DNA of 50,750 nt, taken from contig JACFNZ010000007.1 in NCBI GenBank assembly GCA_019454605.1, forward strand, positions 1 to 50,750, in the 5' to 3' direction. The notes beneath the pieces were generated by a model. The model made no database searches. It was given only the letters and a program-made list of their open reading frames with translations, and was not told the origin of the DNA. The DNA comes from Candidatus Altimarinota bacterium (GTDB taxonomy: Bacteria > Patescibacteriota > Gracilibacteria > BD1-5 > UBA6164). Each line of letters starts with the position of its first letter. The stretch's first letter is position 1. The position numbers were made by a program, and so were the translations under genes. Below are positions 19,759 to 29,885 of the stretch, piece by piece.

Positions 19759-20967
19759 TTATTCTTCTACTTTTTCTTCTGTTTTTTTAGTAGTTTTTTT
19801 TGCTTTTTTTTCTTCTTTAGCTTCTTCTTTAGATTCTTCTTTTTTAGCCTCTTCTTTAACTTCTTCTTTAGCAGTAACTGGAGCTTCTACTAAAGCTTTT
19901 AAAGATAATCAAATTCTTTTTTCTTTTGGTTCAAAGTTTATAACTTTAGCTTCAACTTCTTCTCAAACTTTTATGAAATCTCTTATATCTTTAACAACAT
20001 TGTGTGATATTTCAGATAAATGAATAAGTCATTGAATTCATCCATCAAGTTCCATAAATGCTCAAAATTGAGAAATTCTTGAAATAGGAGCTTTAATAAC
20101 ATCTCAAACTTTATATTTTCTTGCAAGTACATCCCAAGGATTTTCTTGTAATCTTTTAACTGAAAGAGAGATTTTATCATTATCAAGTCAAATAACTTTA
20201 ACTTTTATTTTTTCTCAAACTTTAGCAAATTTTGAAGGATTATTTACATGTCCCCAATCAATTTCTGAAACATGAACTAGTCATTCAAGTCCATCAAAAG
20301 TAATAAATAATCAATAAGTTAAAATACCTGAAACAGTTCATTCAACTATATCTCAAACTTTTAAATTTCAAAGTGCTTTATCTCTATTTTCTGATATTGC
20401 AGCTTTTTCTGAGAAAATAATTTTCTTTCAAGCTTCATCAACATTGATAACTTTTACTTTAAATTCTTTTCAAACAAGTCAGTTTAAATGTTCTAATATT
20501 TTAGCAGGATCTGCTCATTCTACTCTTGGATAATTTAGTGGAGTTAATTGAGATACTGGAATAAATCATTTTAATCCATCGATATCAACAAGTAATCAAC
20601 CTTTATTAGCTTCAGTTGGTCTAACTGTAATAATTTCTTCTGATGTTCTAAATTTAGTTAAATTAGATAGAGATTTAATTTGATTAGCTCTTTTTAGAGA
20701 TAAAATTAATAACCCTCTTTCTACTGAATCACCTAAAACCATAACATCAACATTATCTCATGATTTTATAGAGTTAAAATCTACAGTATTTCAAATTTCT
20801 TTTGAAATAACAAGTCATGAAAATTGATTATTAACATTAACTAAAATGTTTTTTTTCTCAATTTTTACAACAACTCCATTTATAACGTCTCATTCACGAG
20901 GGTATTTTATTTCAGGAGAAGCTTCAAATAGCTCTTCAAACAAAGCTATGTCTTTATTATCTGCCAT
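19759..20967 (-). CDS. rpsA: 30S ribosomal protein S1 (four S1 domains)
   Basis: The 402-aa protein has four S1 RNA-binding repeats. The second contains GLLVDIDGLKGFIPVSQL, the third GLFITFDGLEGLVHVSEIDWG, and the fourth GAFMELDGGIQGLIHLSEIS. The first is more divergent. It ends in an acidic and Lys-rich low-complexity tail of about 45 residues (repeated KEEAKKEE-like runs). Four domains is the number common in CPR and Gram-positive S1-like proteins, against six in E. coli. It binds mRNA on the 30S subunit, which may matter where SD sequences are rare. The start MADNKD was chosen over an upstream in-frame ATG. Confidence 0.93.
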
Positions 20968-21095
20968 ATAATAATATGTATTAAAAAATAAAATATTTGA
21001 AATCCTTAAGTCAGAATTTCTAAATTTAAAAATTAAGTAGTAAAAATATGATTTTAAAATTTGAAAGCAAATTTTCACTATACAATCTTCAAAAG

Positions 21096-21128
21096 ATTTT
21101 TTAATTTTAAAATGGGGTGCCCAAAGGG
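21096..21128. repeat. direct repeat of the tRNA-His 3' end, distal copy
   Basis: These 33 bp are identical to 21263-21295, which covers the 3' end of tRNA-His (part of the T arm, acceptor arm, CCA) plus 17 bp of 3' flank. The remainder of the tRNA is absent from this copy. The pair resembles a duplicated attachment site or a decayed tRNA duplication. Confidence 0.85.
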
Positions 21129-21262
21129 GTTTCGGTGCCTTTCAGGTCAGCCACTCGTTTTGAAAGCTCTTATTCATCGCTTTCAAATTTTTGCATTCGC
21201 AAAAAACCTCACTTTCGAACCCTAAAAACTTTAATATATTATCAAAATTTTATAATTCTATT
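21129..21262. other. structured, GC-richer non-coding module between tRNA-His repeats
   Basis: The left part of this stretch is visibly richer in G and C than its surroundings. Two adjoining perfect hairpins are present: TTTGAAAGC (21159-21167) with GCTTTCAAA (21179-21187), then TTTTTGC (21188-21194), loop ATTC, and GCAAAAA (21199-21205). A TTCGAA-type motif near 21210 recalls a tRNA T loop. The only long ORF crossing it is antisense to the tRNA and not believable. It may be a small RNA, a tRNA relic or a mobile-element remnant. Confidence 0.5.
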
Positions 21263-21295
21263 ATTTTTTAATTTTAAAATGGGGTGCCCAAAGGG
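21263..21295. repeat. direct repeat of the tRNA-His 3' end, copy within the intact tRNA
   Basis: Identical over 33 bp to 21096-21128. It contains the 3' part of tRNA-His with CCA and its 3' flank. Confidence 0.85.
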
Positions 21296-21356
21296 ATTCG
21301 AACCCTCGACCTCCAGAGTCACAATCTGGCATTCTAACCAACTGAACTATAGGCAC
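21280..21356 (-). tRNA. tRNA-His (anticodon GTG)
   Basis: On the - strand the acceptor arms GTGCCTA and TGGGCAC pair, with discriminator C and encoded CCA. The anticodon stem CCAGA/TCTGG encloses TTGTGAC, anticodon GTG. The T arm has GGGTTCGAATCCC. A G precedes the first acceptor base (position 21357), as needed for the G-1 that identifies tRNA-His. Confidence 0.96.
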
Positions 21357-21395
21357 CACATAAAAATTGCTTATTTTTTTTAAAAAAGCAGTTAA

Positions 21396-21423
21396 AGTAT
21401 ATAAAAAACAGTTTAAAAGTCAA
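21396..21423 (-). promoter_or_regulatory. promoter of tRNA-His
   Basis: On the - strand TTGACT (21423-21418) and TATACT (21401-21396) have a 16-bp spacer and lie about 40 bp upstream of the tRNA. Confidence 0.65.
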
Positions 21424-21439
21424 AAAAAAATATTAAAAA

Positions 21440-21838
21440 CTATTTTAGTTTATCTAAAAGTTTTTTTATTTCCAACAAAAATACTTTTTGTTTATTAAGT
21501 AAGAAATTTTCATCAAAATCAAAAAAATCATGAACTAATTTATTTCTAATTTTATGTAATTCCCAAATTTTATTTAAATCATCAATAATAATAGGTTTTT
21601 GTTTTAAAATACTTCAAAAATCTCAAACATATCAAGCTTCAAGCAATATTTTATGATAAAGTTTATCATAATCAATTATTTTTTCTTTCGATGAGATATT
21701 TACTTCGATTTGCTTTAGTTTCTTTTGAAAATCTTTAATTTTTTTACTTGTTAGTTTTCTAGGTTTGTTATAAATAAATATTATATAAATTCAAAATATT
21801 AGTATCAAAAGTATTATAATATATACAATTATTTCCAT
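21440..21838 (-). CDS. membrane-anchored protein with HEPN-like C-terminal region
   Basis: The 132-aa product has one N-terminal transmembrane segment (residues 3-22), a basic helical linker and a helical C-terminal part containing WELHKIRNKLVHDF. The R-x4-H spacing with flanking helices resembles HEPN-type or DUF4145-like domains, often RNA-binding or RNase modules. This is a motif-level guess. It starts 2 bp after the end of the peroxiredoxin gene on the same strand, so the two form an operon. Confidence 0.65.
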
Positions 21839-21840
21839 TT

Positions 21841-22305
21841 TTAATTACTTTTTAATTCATCTAAAACTTTTTGAGCATGGTTTTTTGCTTTTATATTTTT
21901 CCAAGATTTTAATATATTAAAATTATTATCAATTAAAAAACTAGATCTTATAACTCATAAAATGAGTTTTCAATAATTATTTTTTTCTCAATAAGCTTTA
22001 AAATATTTATGTAATTCTAAATTTTCATCTGAAATTAAATCGTTTTCTAAATTGTAATTAGAAACAAATTTTTTATGGCTGTCTATACTATCTTTTGATA
22101 CTCAAATAAGCTTAATTCATATCTTTTCAAATTCATCTTTTAAGCAAGAAAAATCCTTGTTTTCTAAACTACATCAAGGAGTATTGTCTTTTGGGTAAAA
22201 ATAAAGCAAAACTTTAGAATTTTTTTGCAAAATACTCTCAAGTGAAGTATTTTTTTGATTACCTAAAGACAATATCTCAAACTCTTTTTTGAAAATTGAA
22301 TCCAT
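21841..22305 (-). CDS. bcp: Bcp/PrxQ-type thiol peroxidase
   Basis: The 154-aa protein is a peroxiredoxin of the Bcp/PrxQ subfamily. The active-site segment is VLLYFYPKDNTPGCSLEN, with the peroxidatic Cys in TPGCS and a second Cys six residues later in DFSC. GVSKDSIDSHKKF follows, and a conserved Arg occurs in GVIRSSFLI. It reduces peroxides at the expense of thiols. It is divergent from the copper ATPase gene copA, and the 152-bp gap contains the copA operator-like dyad. Confidence 0.92.
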
Positions 22306-22393
22306 AATTTTAAAATTAAAATATAAAATTATATGTTTATTATATTATTTTTATAGCAATAATCAATTATTTATTAATAGTAAAAAATAAACT

Positions 22394-22421
22394 TTGACAT
22401 TTTAAAAAATAAAATTATTAT
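22394..22421 (+). promoter_or_regulatory. copA promoter, TTGACA-16-TATTAT
   Basis: TTGACA (22394-22399) and TATTAT (22416-22421) are spaced 16 bp apart. The -10 box runs into the dyad at 22420-22438, so a protein bound there could block transcription. Confidence 0.6.
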
Positions 22422-22438
22422 ACCTATACCATAGGTAT
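22420..22438. promoter_or_regulatory. operator-like dyad upstream of copA
   Basis: ATACCTAT-ACC-ATAGGTAT is a perfect 8-bp inverted repeat with a 3-bp centre, placed at the -10 box and start point, 20 bp before the copA ATG. Its form resembles the ATACC...GGTAT dyads bound by CsoR-type copper repressors. No repressor gene is in the window, so the regulator is inferred. Confidence 0.6.
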
Positions 22439-22457
22439 TAAAAACTAATTATATATT

Positions 22458-24758
22458 ATGAAAACAAAACTTTCTATCTCTTGAATGCACTGCACAAGCT
22501 GTTCAAAACTTATTGAAACTACTTTAAATAAAAATGAATTTATTACAAATGCTAAAGTTAATTTTTGAAATAATAAAGCATTGATTGAATATGATAATTC
22601 AAAAATTTCAAACAATGAAATTATTTCTATAATCAAAAAAACTTGATATGAAGCTTTTGAGGATGAAAAATTAGAAGTAGATGAAAGTAAAGTATGGTTT
22701 AAAAAAACAATTTTTGGTTTTGTATTATCAATTCCTTTAATAATTTTTATGTTATATGATTTTTTCCCAAAACTAAATTATCATGATTTATTTATGCCGT
22801 ATATGGCAATTATATCTTTTATAATAGCAACAATTATACAATTTACTTTGTGACTTGCTTTTTACAAATGAACTTTTGCAGCTCTACATCAAAAAACTGC
22901 AAATATGTATACATTAATTGCTATTTGAACAACAACAGCTTATATTTATAGTTTGTATTCTTATGTAAATTATTATTTAAGTAATTCTAGTTTAATTGCT
23001 TTAAATTGAAGTAAAATTGAATGAATTTACTTTGAAGTTTCAGCACTTTTAATAACTTTTGTATGTTTTTGAAAATTTTTAGAAACAAAATCAAAAGCAA
23101 AAACTTGAGATGCAATTAAAAAATTAATGTCTCTTACTCCAAAAACAGCTTTTGTTAAAATTGATGGAACATTCCAAGAAATAGAAATAGAAAAAATTAA
23201 AATTTGAGATATTATTTTAGTAAAGCCTTGAGATAAAATCCCTGTTGATTGAAAAATAATTTCTTGAGAAGCCTCTATAGATGAATCAATGCTTACTTGA
23301 GAAAGTATGCCTGTTGATAAAAAAATAAATGATAATGTAATGGCTTGAACTATAAATAAATTTACTTCTTTTGAAATTTTAGCAACTAAAATTTGAGCTT
23401 GAACTATGTTATCTCAAATAATAAATTTGCTTGAAGAAGCTAGTATTTCAAAATCAGATATAGAAAACTTTGCTGATAAAATTTCAAAATACTTTGTTCC
23501 AATAGTTATTTTAATCTCTATTTTAACTTTTATTATTTGGTATTTTTTACTTAATAATGACTTTGAAACTTCTCTACTTTTAGCAACTAGTGTTGTTGTT
23601 ATAGCCTGTCCTTGTGCTTTAGGTTTAGCAACTCCTACTGCTGTTATTGTATGAACTTGAATTGCTGCAAAGAGTTGAATTTTGATAAAATGATGACAAT
23701 CTTTAGAAAAAGCATCTAAAATAAATGCTGTTGCTCTTGATAAAACCTGAACTATAACTATTTGAAATCCTTTTTTACAAGATATAAAAATTTTTTGAGA
23801 TTTAGATGAAAAAAGAGTTTTAGAAATATCTTACTCTCTAGAAAATAATTCAAATCACCCAATATCTAAAGCAATAATTAATTATTCAAAAGAAAAAAAT
23901 ATAAAGTTAATAAATAGTGAAAATTTCAAAATAATAAATTGAAAATGAATTTTTGGAGATATTGAGAAAGTAAAATATTTTATTTGAAATCTATCATTAG
24001 TAAATGAAAATAATATATCTGTTCCTGATAATATAAGTAAAATTTATAATGAATTATTAAGTGAATGAAAAACTGTATTATTTTTAACTGATGATAACAA
24101 AATACTTGCTTTACTATCTGTTAGTGATAAAGTAAAAGAGTCTTCAAAAAAAGCAATAAAAATGATGCAAAGTATGTGAATTGAAGTATTTATGATTACT
24201 TGAGATAATAAAAATTCAGCTCAATTTATAGCAAATCAAGTGTGAATTAAAAAAGAAAATATTTTTGCAGAAGTATTACCAAATGAAAAATGAGAAGTAA
24301 TTAGTAAAATACAAAAAAAATGATTTAATATCGCTATGGTATGAGATGGAATAAATGATTCTATTGCTATGGAACTATCTAATTTATGAATAAGTATGTG
24401 AAATTGAAATGATATAGCTCTTGAAAGTTCTGATATGGTTTTAATGAAAAATGATTTATTTGATATAATTTCTTCTATAAAAATAAGTAAAGAAACTACT
24501 TTAAAAATAAAACAAAATCTATTTTTTTCATTATTTTATAATTCATTATGAATTCCTATAGCTTCTTGATTATTTATAAGTTTTTGATATTTATTAAAAC
24601 CAGAACTTGCCTGACTTGCTATGGCTTTAAGTAGTGTTTCTGTAGTTATAAATTCACTTCTTTTAAAAGTAAAGATAAAATATTTTTCTACTATATCACT
24701 TATATTATTACTTTTAATATTTACATCTATTTTTATATTTTTTGCATCAATAAACTAA
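22458..24758 (+). CDS. copA: copper-translocating P1B-type ATPase
   Basis: The 766-aa protein exports Cu(+). It has one N-terminal heavy-metal domain with GMHCTSC (residues 9-15), eight predicted membrane segments, the phosphatase motif GEASIDESMLTGES, the CPC metal site VIACPCALGLATPTA (about residue 383), DKTGTIT (about 428), the HP motif NSNHPISKA, and GDGIND (about 629). The late membrane motifs fit P1B-1 (YN in SLFYNSLGIP, MALSSVSVV). It is monocistronic, with its own promoter, operator-like dyad and terminator. Confidence 0.96.
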
Positions 24759-24792
24759 AAAAAGACTTTTTTATAAAAAGTCTTTTTTTTTA
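24758..24792. terminator. terminator between copA and rplL
   Basis: AAAAAGACTTTTT and AAAAAGTCTTTTT form a long A/T-rich hairpin followed by T residues. The two genes converge, so it can serve both. Confidence 0.7.
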
Positions 24793-24803
24793 ATAAATAA
24801 TTA

Positions 24804-25181
24804 TTATTTTACTTCAACAGTAGCTCCTTCAGCTTCTAATTTAGCTTTAATTTCTCAAGCTTCATCTTTAGAAACATTTTGTTTAACTACTCATCCTGCA
24901 TCAGCTAAATCTTTAGCTTCTTTTAATCCAAGACCAGTAATTTCTCTTAAAGCTTTAATAACAGCTATTTTACTTCCTCAAGCTGATTTTAATTCAACAT
25001 TGAATGAAGTTTTTTCTTCAGCTTCACCTCAAGCTCATCCAGCAGCAGCAACCATAACAGGAGCAGCAGCAGAAACTCCAAATTCTTCTTCCATAGCTTT
25101 AACTAGGTCATTTAATTCAACTATAGTTAGTTCTTTAACTAAATCCATAATTTTTTTTGCATTAGCACTTAATTCTGCCAT
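24804..25181 (-). CDS. rplL: 50S ribosomal protein L7/L12
   Basis: The 125-aa protein starts with the helical dimerisation domain ([26 protein letters not shown]), followed by an Ala-rich hinge ([16 protein letters not shown]), then the C-terminal factor-binding domain with [22 protein letters not shown]. Length and layout are normal. It follows rplJ after a 96-bp gap that holds two hairpins. Confidence 0.97.
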
Positions 25182-25217
25182 AATAAAATTTTTAAAAAAT
25201 AAATAATTAATTTGATT

Positions 25218-25266
25218 CTAACTAATTAATAGTTAGTTTTTAGGATTTAAAAAAATTAAATCCTAA
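25218..25266 (-). other. two tandem hairpins between rplJ and rplL
   Basis: CTAACTA (25218-25224) pairs with TAGTTAG (25230-25236), and TTAGGATTTAA (25240-25250) with TTAAATCCTAA (25256-25266). They lie in the rplJ-rplL spacer. A role in processing or in setting the L10:L12 ratio is inferred. Confidence 0.5.
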
Positions 25267-25277
25267 TATACTAAGCA

Positions 25278-25847
25278 TTAACTTTTAGTTTCTTCTTTTT
25301 TTCATTCTAATTCTCAAACTTTAGATTTGTTAGTTGTTTCAAGTTCTTTAGATGCAGCATCAAGAAATCTTGCCATACCTGATAATGGAGACATCATAGA
25401 TCCAACAAGTCTTCCAAGTAGAGTTTCTCTTGAAGGCATTGAAGCAATTTCTTTAGTAGCTTCAAGTCATTGAATTTGTCATTCAAAAATAGATGCAACC
25501 CAAGATATTTTTTGTACTTGAACTTTTTTATTATAAGCTTTAGTTATATAAGCATTTGCTTTTGATAATCAAGCGATAGTATCATCATTTGAACAAATAA
25601 CTCATACTTGCCCTGGTAATAAATCTAAATCTAAATCTAAACCTAAAGCTTCTTTAACAGCTAGTTTAACTAAAGTTTTTTTAGCTAAATTGTAAGTTGA
25701 ATTAACTGTTCTTAATTCTTTTCTAAGATCTGAAAATTCAGAAACTGTCATAGCATTTGTTTGTGCAAATCATACTGATTTTGCATTTTTTATATTTTCA
25801 ACTAAAGTTGAAAGTATTTCACTTTTTCTTGCTTTTGTTACTGCCAT
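25278..25847 (-). CDS. rplJ: 50S ribosomal protein L10
   Basis: The 189-aa protein has the L10 core: an N-terminal segment with VTKARKSEIL, FAQTNAMTVSEFSDLRKELRT, YNLAKKTLVKLAVKEA, and a C-terminal region containing PSRETLLGRLVGSMMSPLSG followed by helices for L12 binding. It anchors the L7/L12 stalk. An L10 leader lies upstream and suggests autoregulation of the rplJ-rplL operon. Confidence 0.95.
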
Positions 25848-25912
25848 ATTGTTTTATGCTAATTAAAATATTTTTCTTTCTTATAAATAAAAAAATCTTT
25901 TTACCAAATAGA

Positions 25913-25990
25913 TAAAAAGACAATATTTAAATATTATTTAAAAAATCTTCTATCTCGGCAGGACTTATTTTTATGCCTAGCTGTCTTTGA
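25913..25990 (-). ncRNA. ribosomal protein L10 leader
   Basis: On the - strand the leader begins with AAAGACAG, continues with CTAGGCAT...AAGTCCTGCCGAG, and closes with TTGTCTTT, which pairs with the first element (AAAGACA/TGTCTTT). The order AGACAG-AGG-CCTnCCGAG-TGTCT matches the L10 leader known from Firmicutes, in which L10(L12)4 binds its own mRNA. It lies about 65 nt upstream of the rplJ ATG. Confidence 0.75.
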
Positions 25991-26009
25991 TATTTAAGAA
26001 AGTAATTAA

Positions 26010-26036
26010 ATTATATAAAAAAAAATTATAAGTCAA
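26010..26036 (-). promoter_or_regulatory. rplJ-rplL promoter
   Basis: On the - strand TTGACT (26036-26031) and a perfect TATAAT (26015-26010) have a 15-bp spacer, a short distance upstream of the L10 leader. Confidence 0.55.
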
Positions 26037-26108
26037 ATTATTTTAAACTTTTGGATTTTTTATAATTAACATTATATTAAGTAAAATTATTATTTAAATT
26101 AATAAATT

Positions 26109-27290
26109 ATGAAAGCAATAATACTACGAGCTTGAGAATGATCTCGTTTAAGACCTTTTTCTAACACAATTCCAAAACCACTTATAGAAATTTTTTGAAA
26201 ATCTATCTTAGAACACAACCTAGAAAATATTTACAATTCAGTAGATGAAATAATTATAGTAGTAAAATACAAAAAAGAAGAAATTATAAATAAATTATGA
26301 GATAACTTTAATTGAGTAAAAATTAATTATTTTATACAATGAGATGATAAATGAACAGCTTGAGCTTTAAGGTGAATAGATATTAAAAATAGTGATATTT
26401 TAATATTAAATTGAGATTCAATTTTTTCTAAAAGCGATTTAGATAAAATAATAAATTTAAAATGATATTGAGCTTTAGTAAAAGAAGTTGAAGACCCTTC
26501 TAAGTATTGAATTTTCTCACAAGATAACTTTTGATTTGCAACAAAAATAATTGAAAAACCTAGTGAATTTGTATGAAATTTGGCTAATTTATGAGTATAT
26601 AAATTTGATAATTCTATATTAGAAATTTCAAATAATATCTCTTTATCTCAAAGGTGAGAGTATGAAATAACAGATAGCATAAATGAATTTATTAAAAATA
26701 ATAAATTTAATTTAATTCCTATATCTTGAGATTTTATAGATGTTTGATACCCTTGGGATATTTTATGAGCAAATAAATATTTTCTAGACCATCTAAATGA
26801 AAGTAAAATTGATTGAATTGTTGAGGATTGAGTTACAATAAAAGGAAACATAATTCTAGCTCCTTGAGCTATTTTAAAATCATGAACTTATATTGAATGA
26901 AATATATATATTTGAGAAAATACTTCTATTTGACCAAATGCTTACTTAAGATGAAGTAGTGTTATTTGAAAAAATTGTCATATTTGAGCATCTGTTGAAA
27001 TAAAAAATTCTAGTATATGAAATAAAACAAATATTGCTCATTTAAGTTATATTTGAGATAGTATTATTTGAAATAATATAAATATAGGATGATGATTTAT
27101 AAGTGCAAACTTAAGACATGATAATCAAAATATAAAAGTCCCTGTAAAATGAGTTTTAACAGATACAAAACTTAGAAAACTTTGAATTATTATTTGAGAC
27201 AATTCAAAACTTTGAATAAAAAATTATTCTTACCCTTGAAGAGTTTTAGAAAATTGAAGTTTTACGCCTCCTTGAGAAATTATAAAATAA
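26109..27290 (+). CDS. sugar-1-phosphate nucleotidyltransferase with left-handed beta-helix
   Basis: The 393-aa protein has an N-terminal nucleotidyltransferase domain: ILRAGEGSRLRPFSNTIPKPL (the usual LAGGxGTRLRP with changes), GTAGALRGI and LILNGDSIF. SGDFIDVGYPWDILGAN then leads to a C-terminal left-handed beta-helix of hexapeptide repeats (IKGNIILAPGAILKSG onward) containing AHLSYIGDSIIG and NLRHDNQNIKV, which resemble the GlmU acetyltransferase part. It is shorter than GlmU (about 450 aa). It may make UDP-GlcNAc or another NDP-sugar for surface glycans. Substrate is uncertain. Confidence 0.85.
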
Positions 27291-27312
27291 AAAAGACCAA
27301 ATGGTCTTTTTT
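27289..27312. terminator. symmetrical terminator between convergent genes
   Basis: AAAAAAGACCA (27289-27299) and TGGTCTTTTTT (27302-27312) form a perfect palindrome. It contains parts of the stop codons of both the nucleotidyltransferase and yebC. Confidence 0.85.
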
Positions 27313-28081
27313 AAGTTCTAAATGTATTTTTTTCTATAAAATCATCTACTTCCTTTTGTAATTTTTCATCAATATTTAAATTAGATGAAATTTTTTCTAC
27401 ATCATCATCATTATTAAAGTCCTCAATCATTTTAGTTAATTTCAATGCTTTATCAAAATCAGTTACATCGACTGTATTTGTTGGTATGAAATCTATATCA
27501 GCAAATTCAAAGTTAATATTTTTAGATTCAAATATTTTTTTTGTATCTAAAAAATCTTCTAAAGATGTAATTACTTTAAACATTCAATTTTCTTCAAAAA
27601 AATCTTTTGCTTGAGTTTCAAAAACTATTTCTTCAAGTAAGTCTTTTTTATATTTATCTAAATCAATAATAATTATTCAATCTCTTTCAAACATATAAGA
27701 AACACTACCTGATTCCCCCATACTTCAGGCATATCTTGTAAAAATATGTCTTATATTTGAAGCTGTTCTATTTTTATTATCAGTTAATGTAGATACCATA
27801 AAAGCAATTCCTCAAGTTCAGTATCACTCATAAACTATTTGCTCTATTTTATTTGAGTCTTTATCTTCTCAAGTTCATTTTTTTATAGCTCTCTCTATAT
27901 TATCATTTGGTAAATTATCTTTTTTTGCTTTTTCTATAGCGTCATGTAAACTTGGATTTAACATAGGATCTCATCATTTTCAAGCAGCAATTGAAATAAG
28001 TTTTGCATGAATTGTAAAAACTTTTTGCTTAGCAGCATTTGAGACTTCTTTTTTTTTGGCAACAACTGGTCATCTTCACAT
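27311..28081 (-). CDS. yebC: YebC/PmpR (TACO1) family protein
   Basis: The 256-aa protein follows the YebC pattern. The N-terminus is [22 protein letters not shown] in place of MAGHSKW, then come [33 protein letters not shown] ([22 protein letters not shown]), [23 protein letters not shown] and the switch [12 protein letters not shown]. Family members act as transcription regulators or as translation factors that relieve ribosome stalling. The C-terminus is more acidic than usual. It lies 64 bp downstream of recJ on the same strand. Confidence 0.92.
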
Positions 28082-28145
28082 ATACTTATGATTAAAAATA
28101 AAATATTTTTTTATTATATTAAAAAACTTTAAAAATCAACTAAAA

Positions 28146-29783
28146 TTAATTAATAATATCAATAACTTTTGCTTTTAATTGTTTTTTTCAATTCCATTCA
28201 TCTTCCATCAAATCAAAAATAATATTTAATGTTTTTTTACCTTTTAGTTCATCAAAATATTCTCAAAATCAAAATCATAAAATACTTATTCAATACTTAT
28301 TTTTTATGGTAATATGTTCTTTGGTAGTTCATAAATATTCTATTTTTTCAATTTCAAAGTCTTGAAACATAAAAACAGGCTTTAAATTACCTATTCCATA
28401 AGGTTTATATTTTTTAATTTTATCAATCAAACTAAATCAAAACTCCTCTATGTTTAAAATCTTATCAACATTTAAAGACTTTATATTATTTGAAAAATCA
28501 ATGGAGTTTATTTTTTTAGTAAATTCTTTTTTAAATTCTTCAAATTTATCTACTGATATAGAAAATCAAGCAGCTTGTTTATGTCATCAAAAATGCAAGA
28601 AATAACTTTTATATTTTTCTAAATATTCAACTAAAGAAAAATACTCAGGACTCCTACAACTAGCTACAAGTTTATCTTTTTCTTTTTTTAAAACTATTGA
28701 TGGTTTAAAAAACATTTCAGTAATTCTTCAAGCAACTATTCAAATAATTCAATGCTCTATTTTATCACTATCATAAAATATGATATTATTATTTGGATCA
28801 ATATTTTCTAAAGCATCTTGAAAAAATATTTTTGTTAAATCTTTTCTTTTATTATTTATATTTTCAATATCTTCTATAGTTTTTTCAACACTTTCTGTAT
28901 TATTTAATATCAAATTAACTGCTTTATATGGAGTATCCAATCTTCAAGCAGCATTTAATCTAGGTCAAATTAAAAATCAAAATAAATCAGCATCTAAATC
29001 ATTATGTATTTTATCTTCTATCAATTTCTTAATTCCTAAAAAGCGAGTATTTTTAATTTGTTTTAGCCCTTCTGTAACTATTACTCTATTTTCATCAATT
29101 AATGGCATACAATCAGCTACTGTTCATATTGCAGCAATATCTATACTTTGAGTTATATATTCTTTTGCTTCTTTTTCTTCTAAAAATTCAAAAGCTAAAG
29201 CACTCATTAATTTAAAAGCAACTCAAGCTCAAGCAAGAAAAGAAAAAGGATATAAACTATCAAGTCTTTTTGGGTTTATTATAGCAATTGCCTCTTTAGG
29301 AATTTCATCAGGAACAGCATGGTGGTCAGTAACTATTACATCTACTCCCAAACTTTTAGCATATTTAATTATTTCAATATCTTTAGTTCAACAATCAACT
29401 GTTATTATCAATGTAACTCAAAGAGAATGAATTTCATCTATAAAATAATTTTTTAATCAATATCCATCTGTAATCCTATTTGGCAATCTATAACTAGCTA
29501 GCAATCCTATTTTTTTAAAAAAATGCATTAAAATAGAAGTCGATGTAACTCAATCAACATCATAATCTCAAAAAATCATCACTTTTTCATTATTTTCTTT
29601 TGCTTTTTTTATTCTATCTACAGCTTTTTCCATATCTGGAAGCAAGTATGGATCATACAAATCATCTATATTTTTATTTAAATCTAAGTTATCAAATCTA
29701 TTTTTTAAAATCTCTTCAATATCTAAAAATTTAGTATTTTCATCAAAAATTATTTTATTTCACCTTATACTTAATTTATCCAT
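28146..29783 (-). CDS. recJ: single-stranded DNA-specific exonuclease RecJ
   Basis: The 545-aa protein is full length for RecJ. The DHH phosphoesterase domain has MIFGDYDVDGVTSTSIL, DCGTKDIEIIKYAKSLGVDVIVTDHHAVPDE and IWTVADCMPL-type residues (IGTVADCMPLIDENR). The DHHA1 domain has SRSPEYF-like CRSPEYFSLVEYL and the HKQAAGFS motif, followed by an OB-like C-terminal domain (KPYGIGNLKPVF). It degrades ssDNA 5' to 3' in recombination and repair with RecR nearby. Many motif glycines are UGA. Confidence 0.95.
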
Positions 29784-29847
29784 TTTTATTAAACTTATTA
29801 TTTTTTATATTAATTATTATATATTTATTTAAAAAATTTCAAAAATA

Positions 29848-29873
29848 AAAGAGACCTTTTTAAAGATCTCTTT
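29848..29873 (-). terminator. terminator of the 69-aa foreign-looking gene
   Basis: On the - strand AAAGAGATC (29873-29865) pairs with GGTCTCTTT (29856-29848), followed by TTATTTTT. It begins 12 bp after the UGA of the gene. A code-25 reading would run through the hairpin to a TAA at 29831-29829. Confidence 0.7.
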
Positions 29874-29885
29874 AGTTACTCAAAG

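Noticed and set aside
20968-21078. Upstream in-frame start for rpsA at 21078
   Set aside because: The extra residues are hydrophobic and unlike S1. MADNKD at 20967 gives the usual S1 N-terminus.
21117-21383. 88-aa + strand ORF
   Set aside because: It runs antisense across tRNA-His and the duplicated 3' end. GFEPSTSR-like peptides are typical artefacts of translating tRNA genes.
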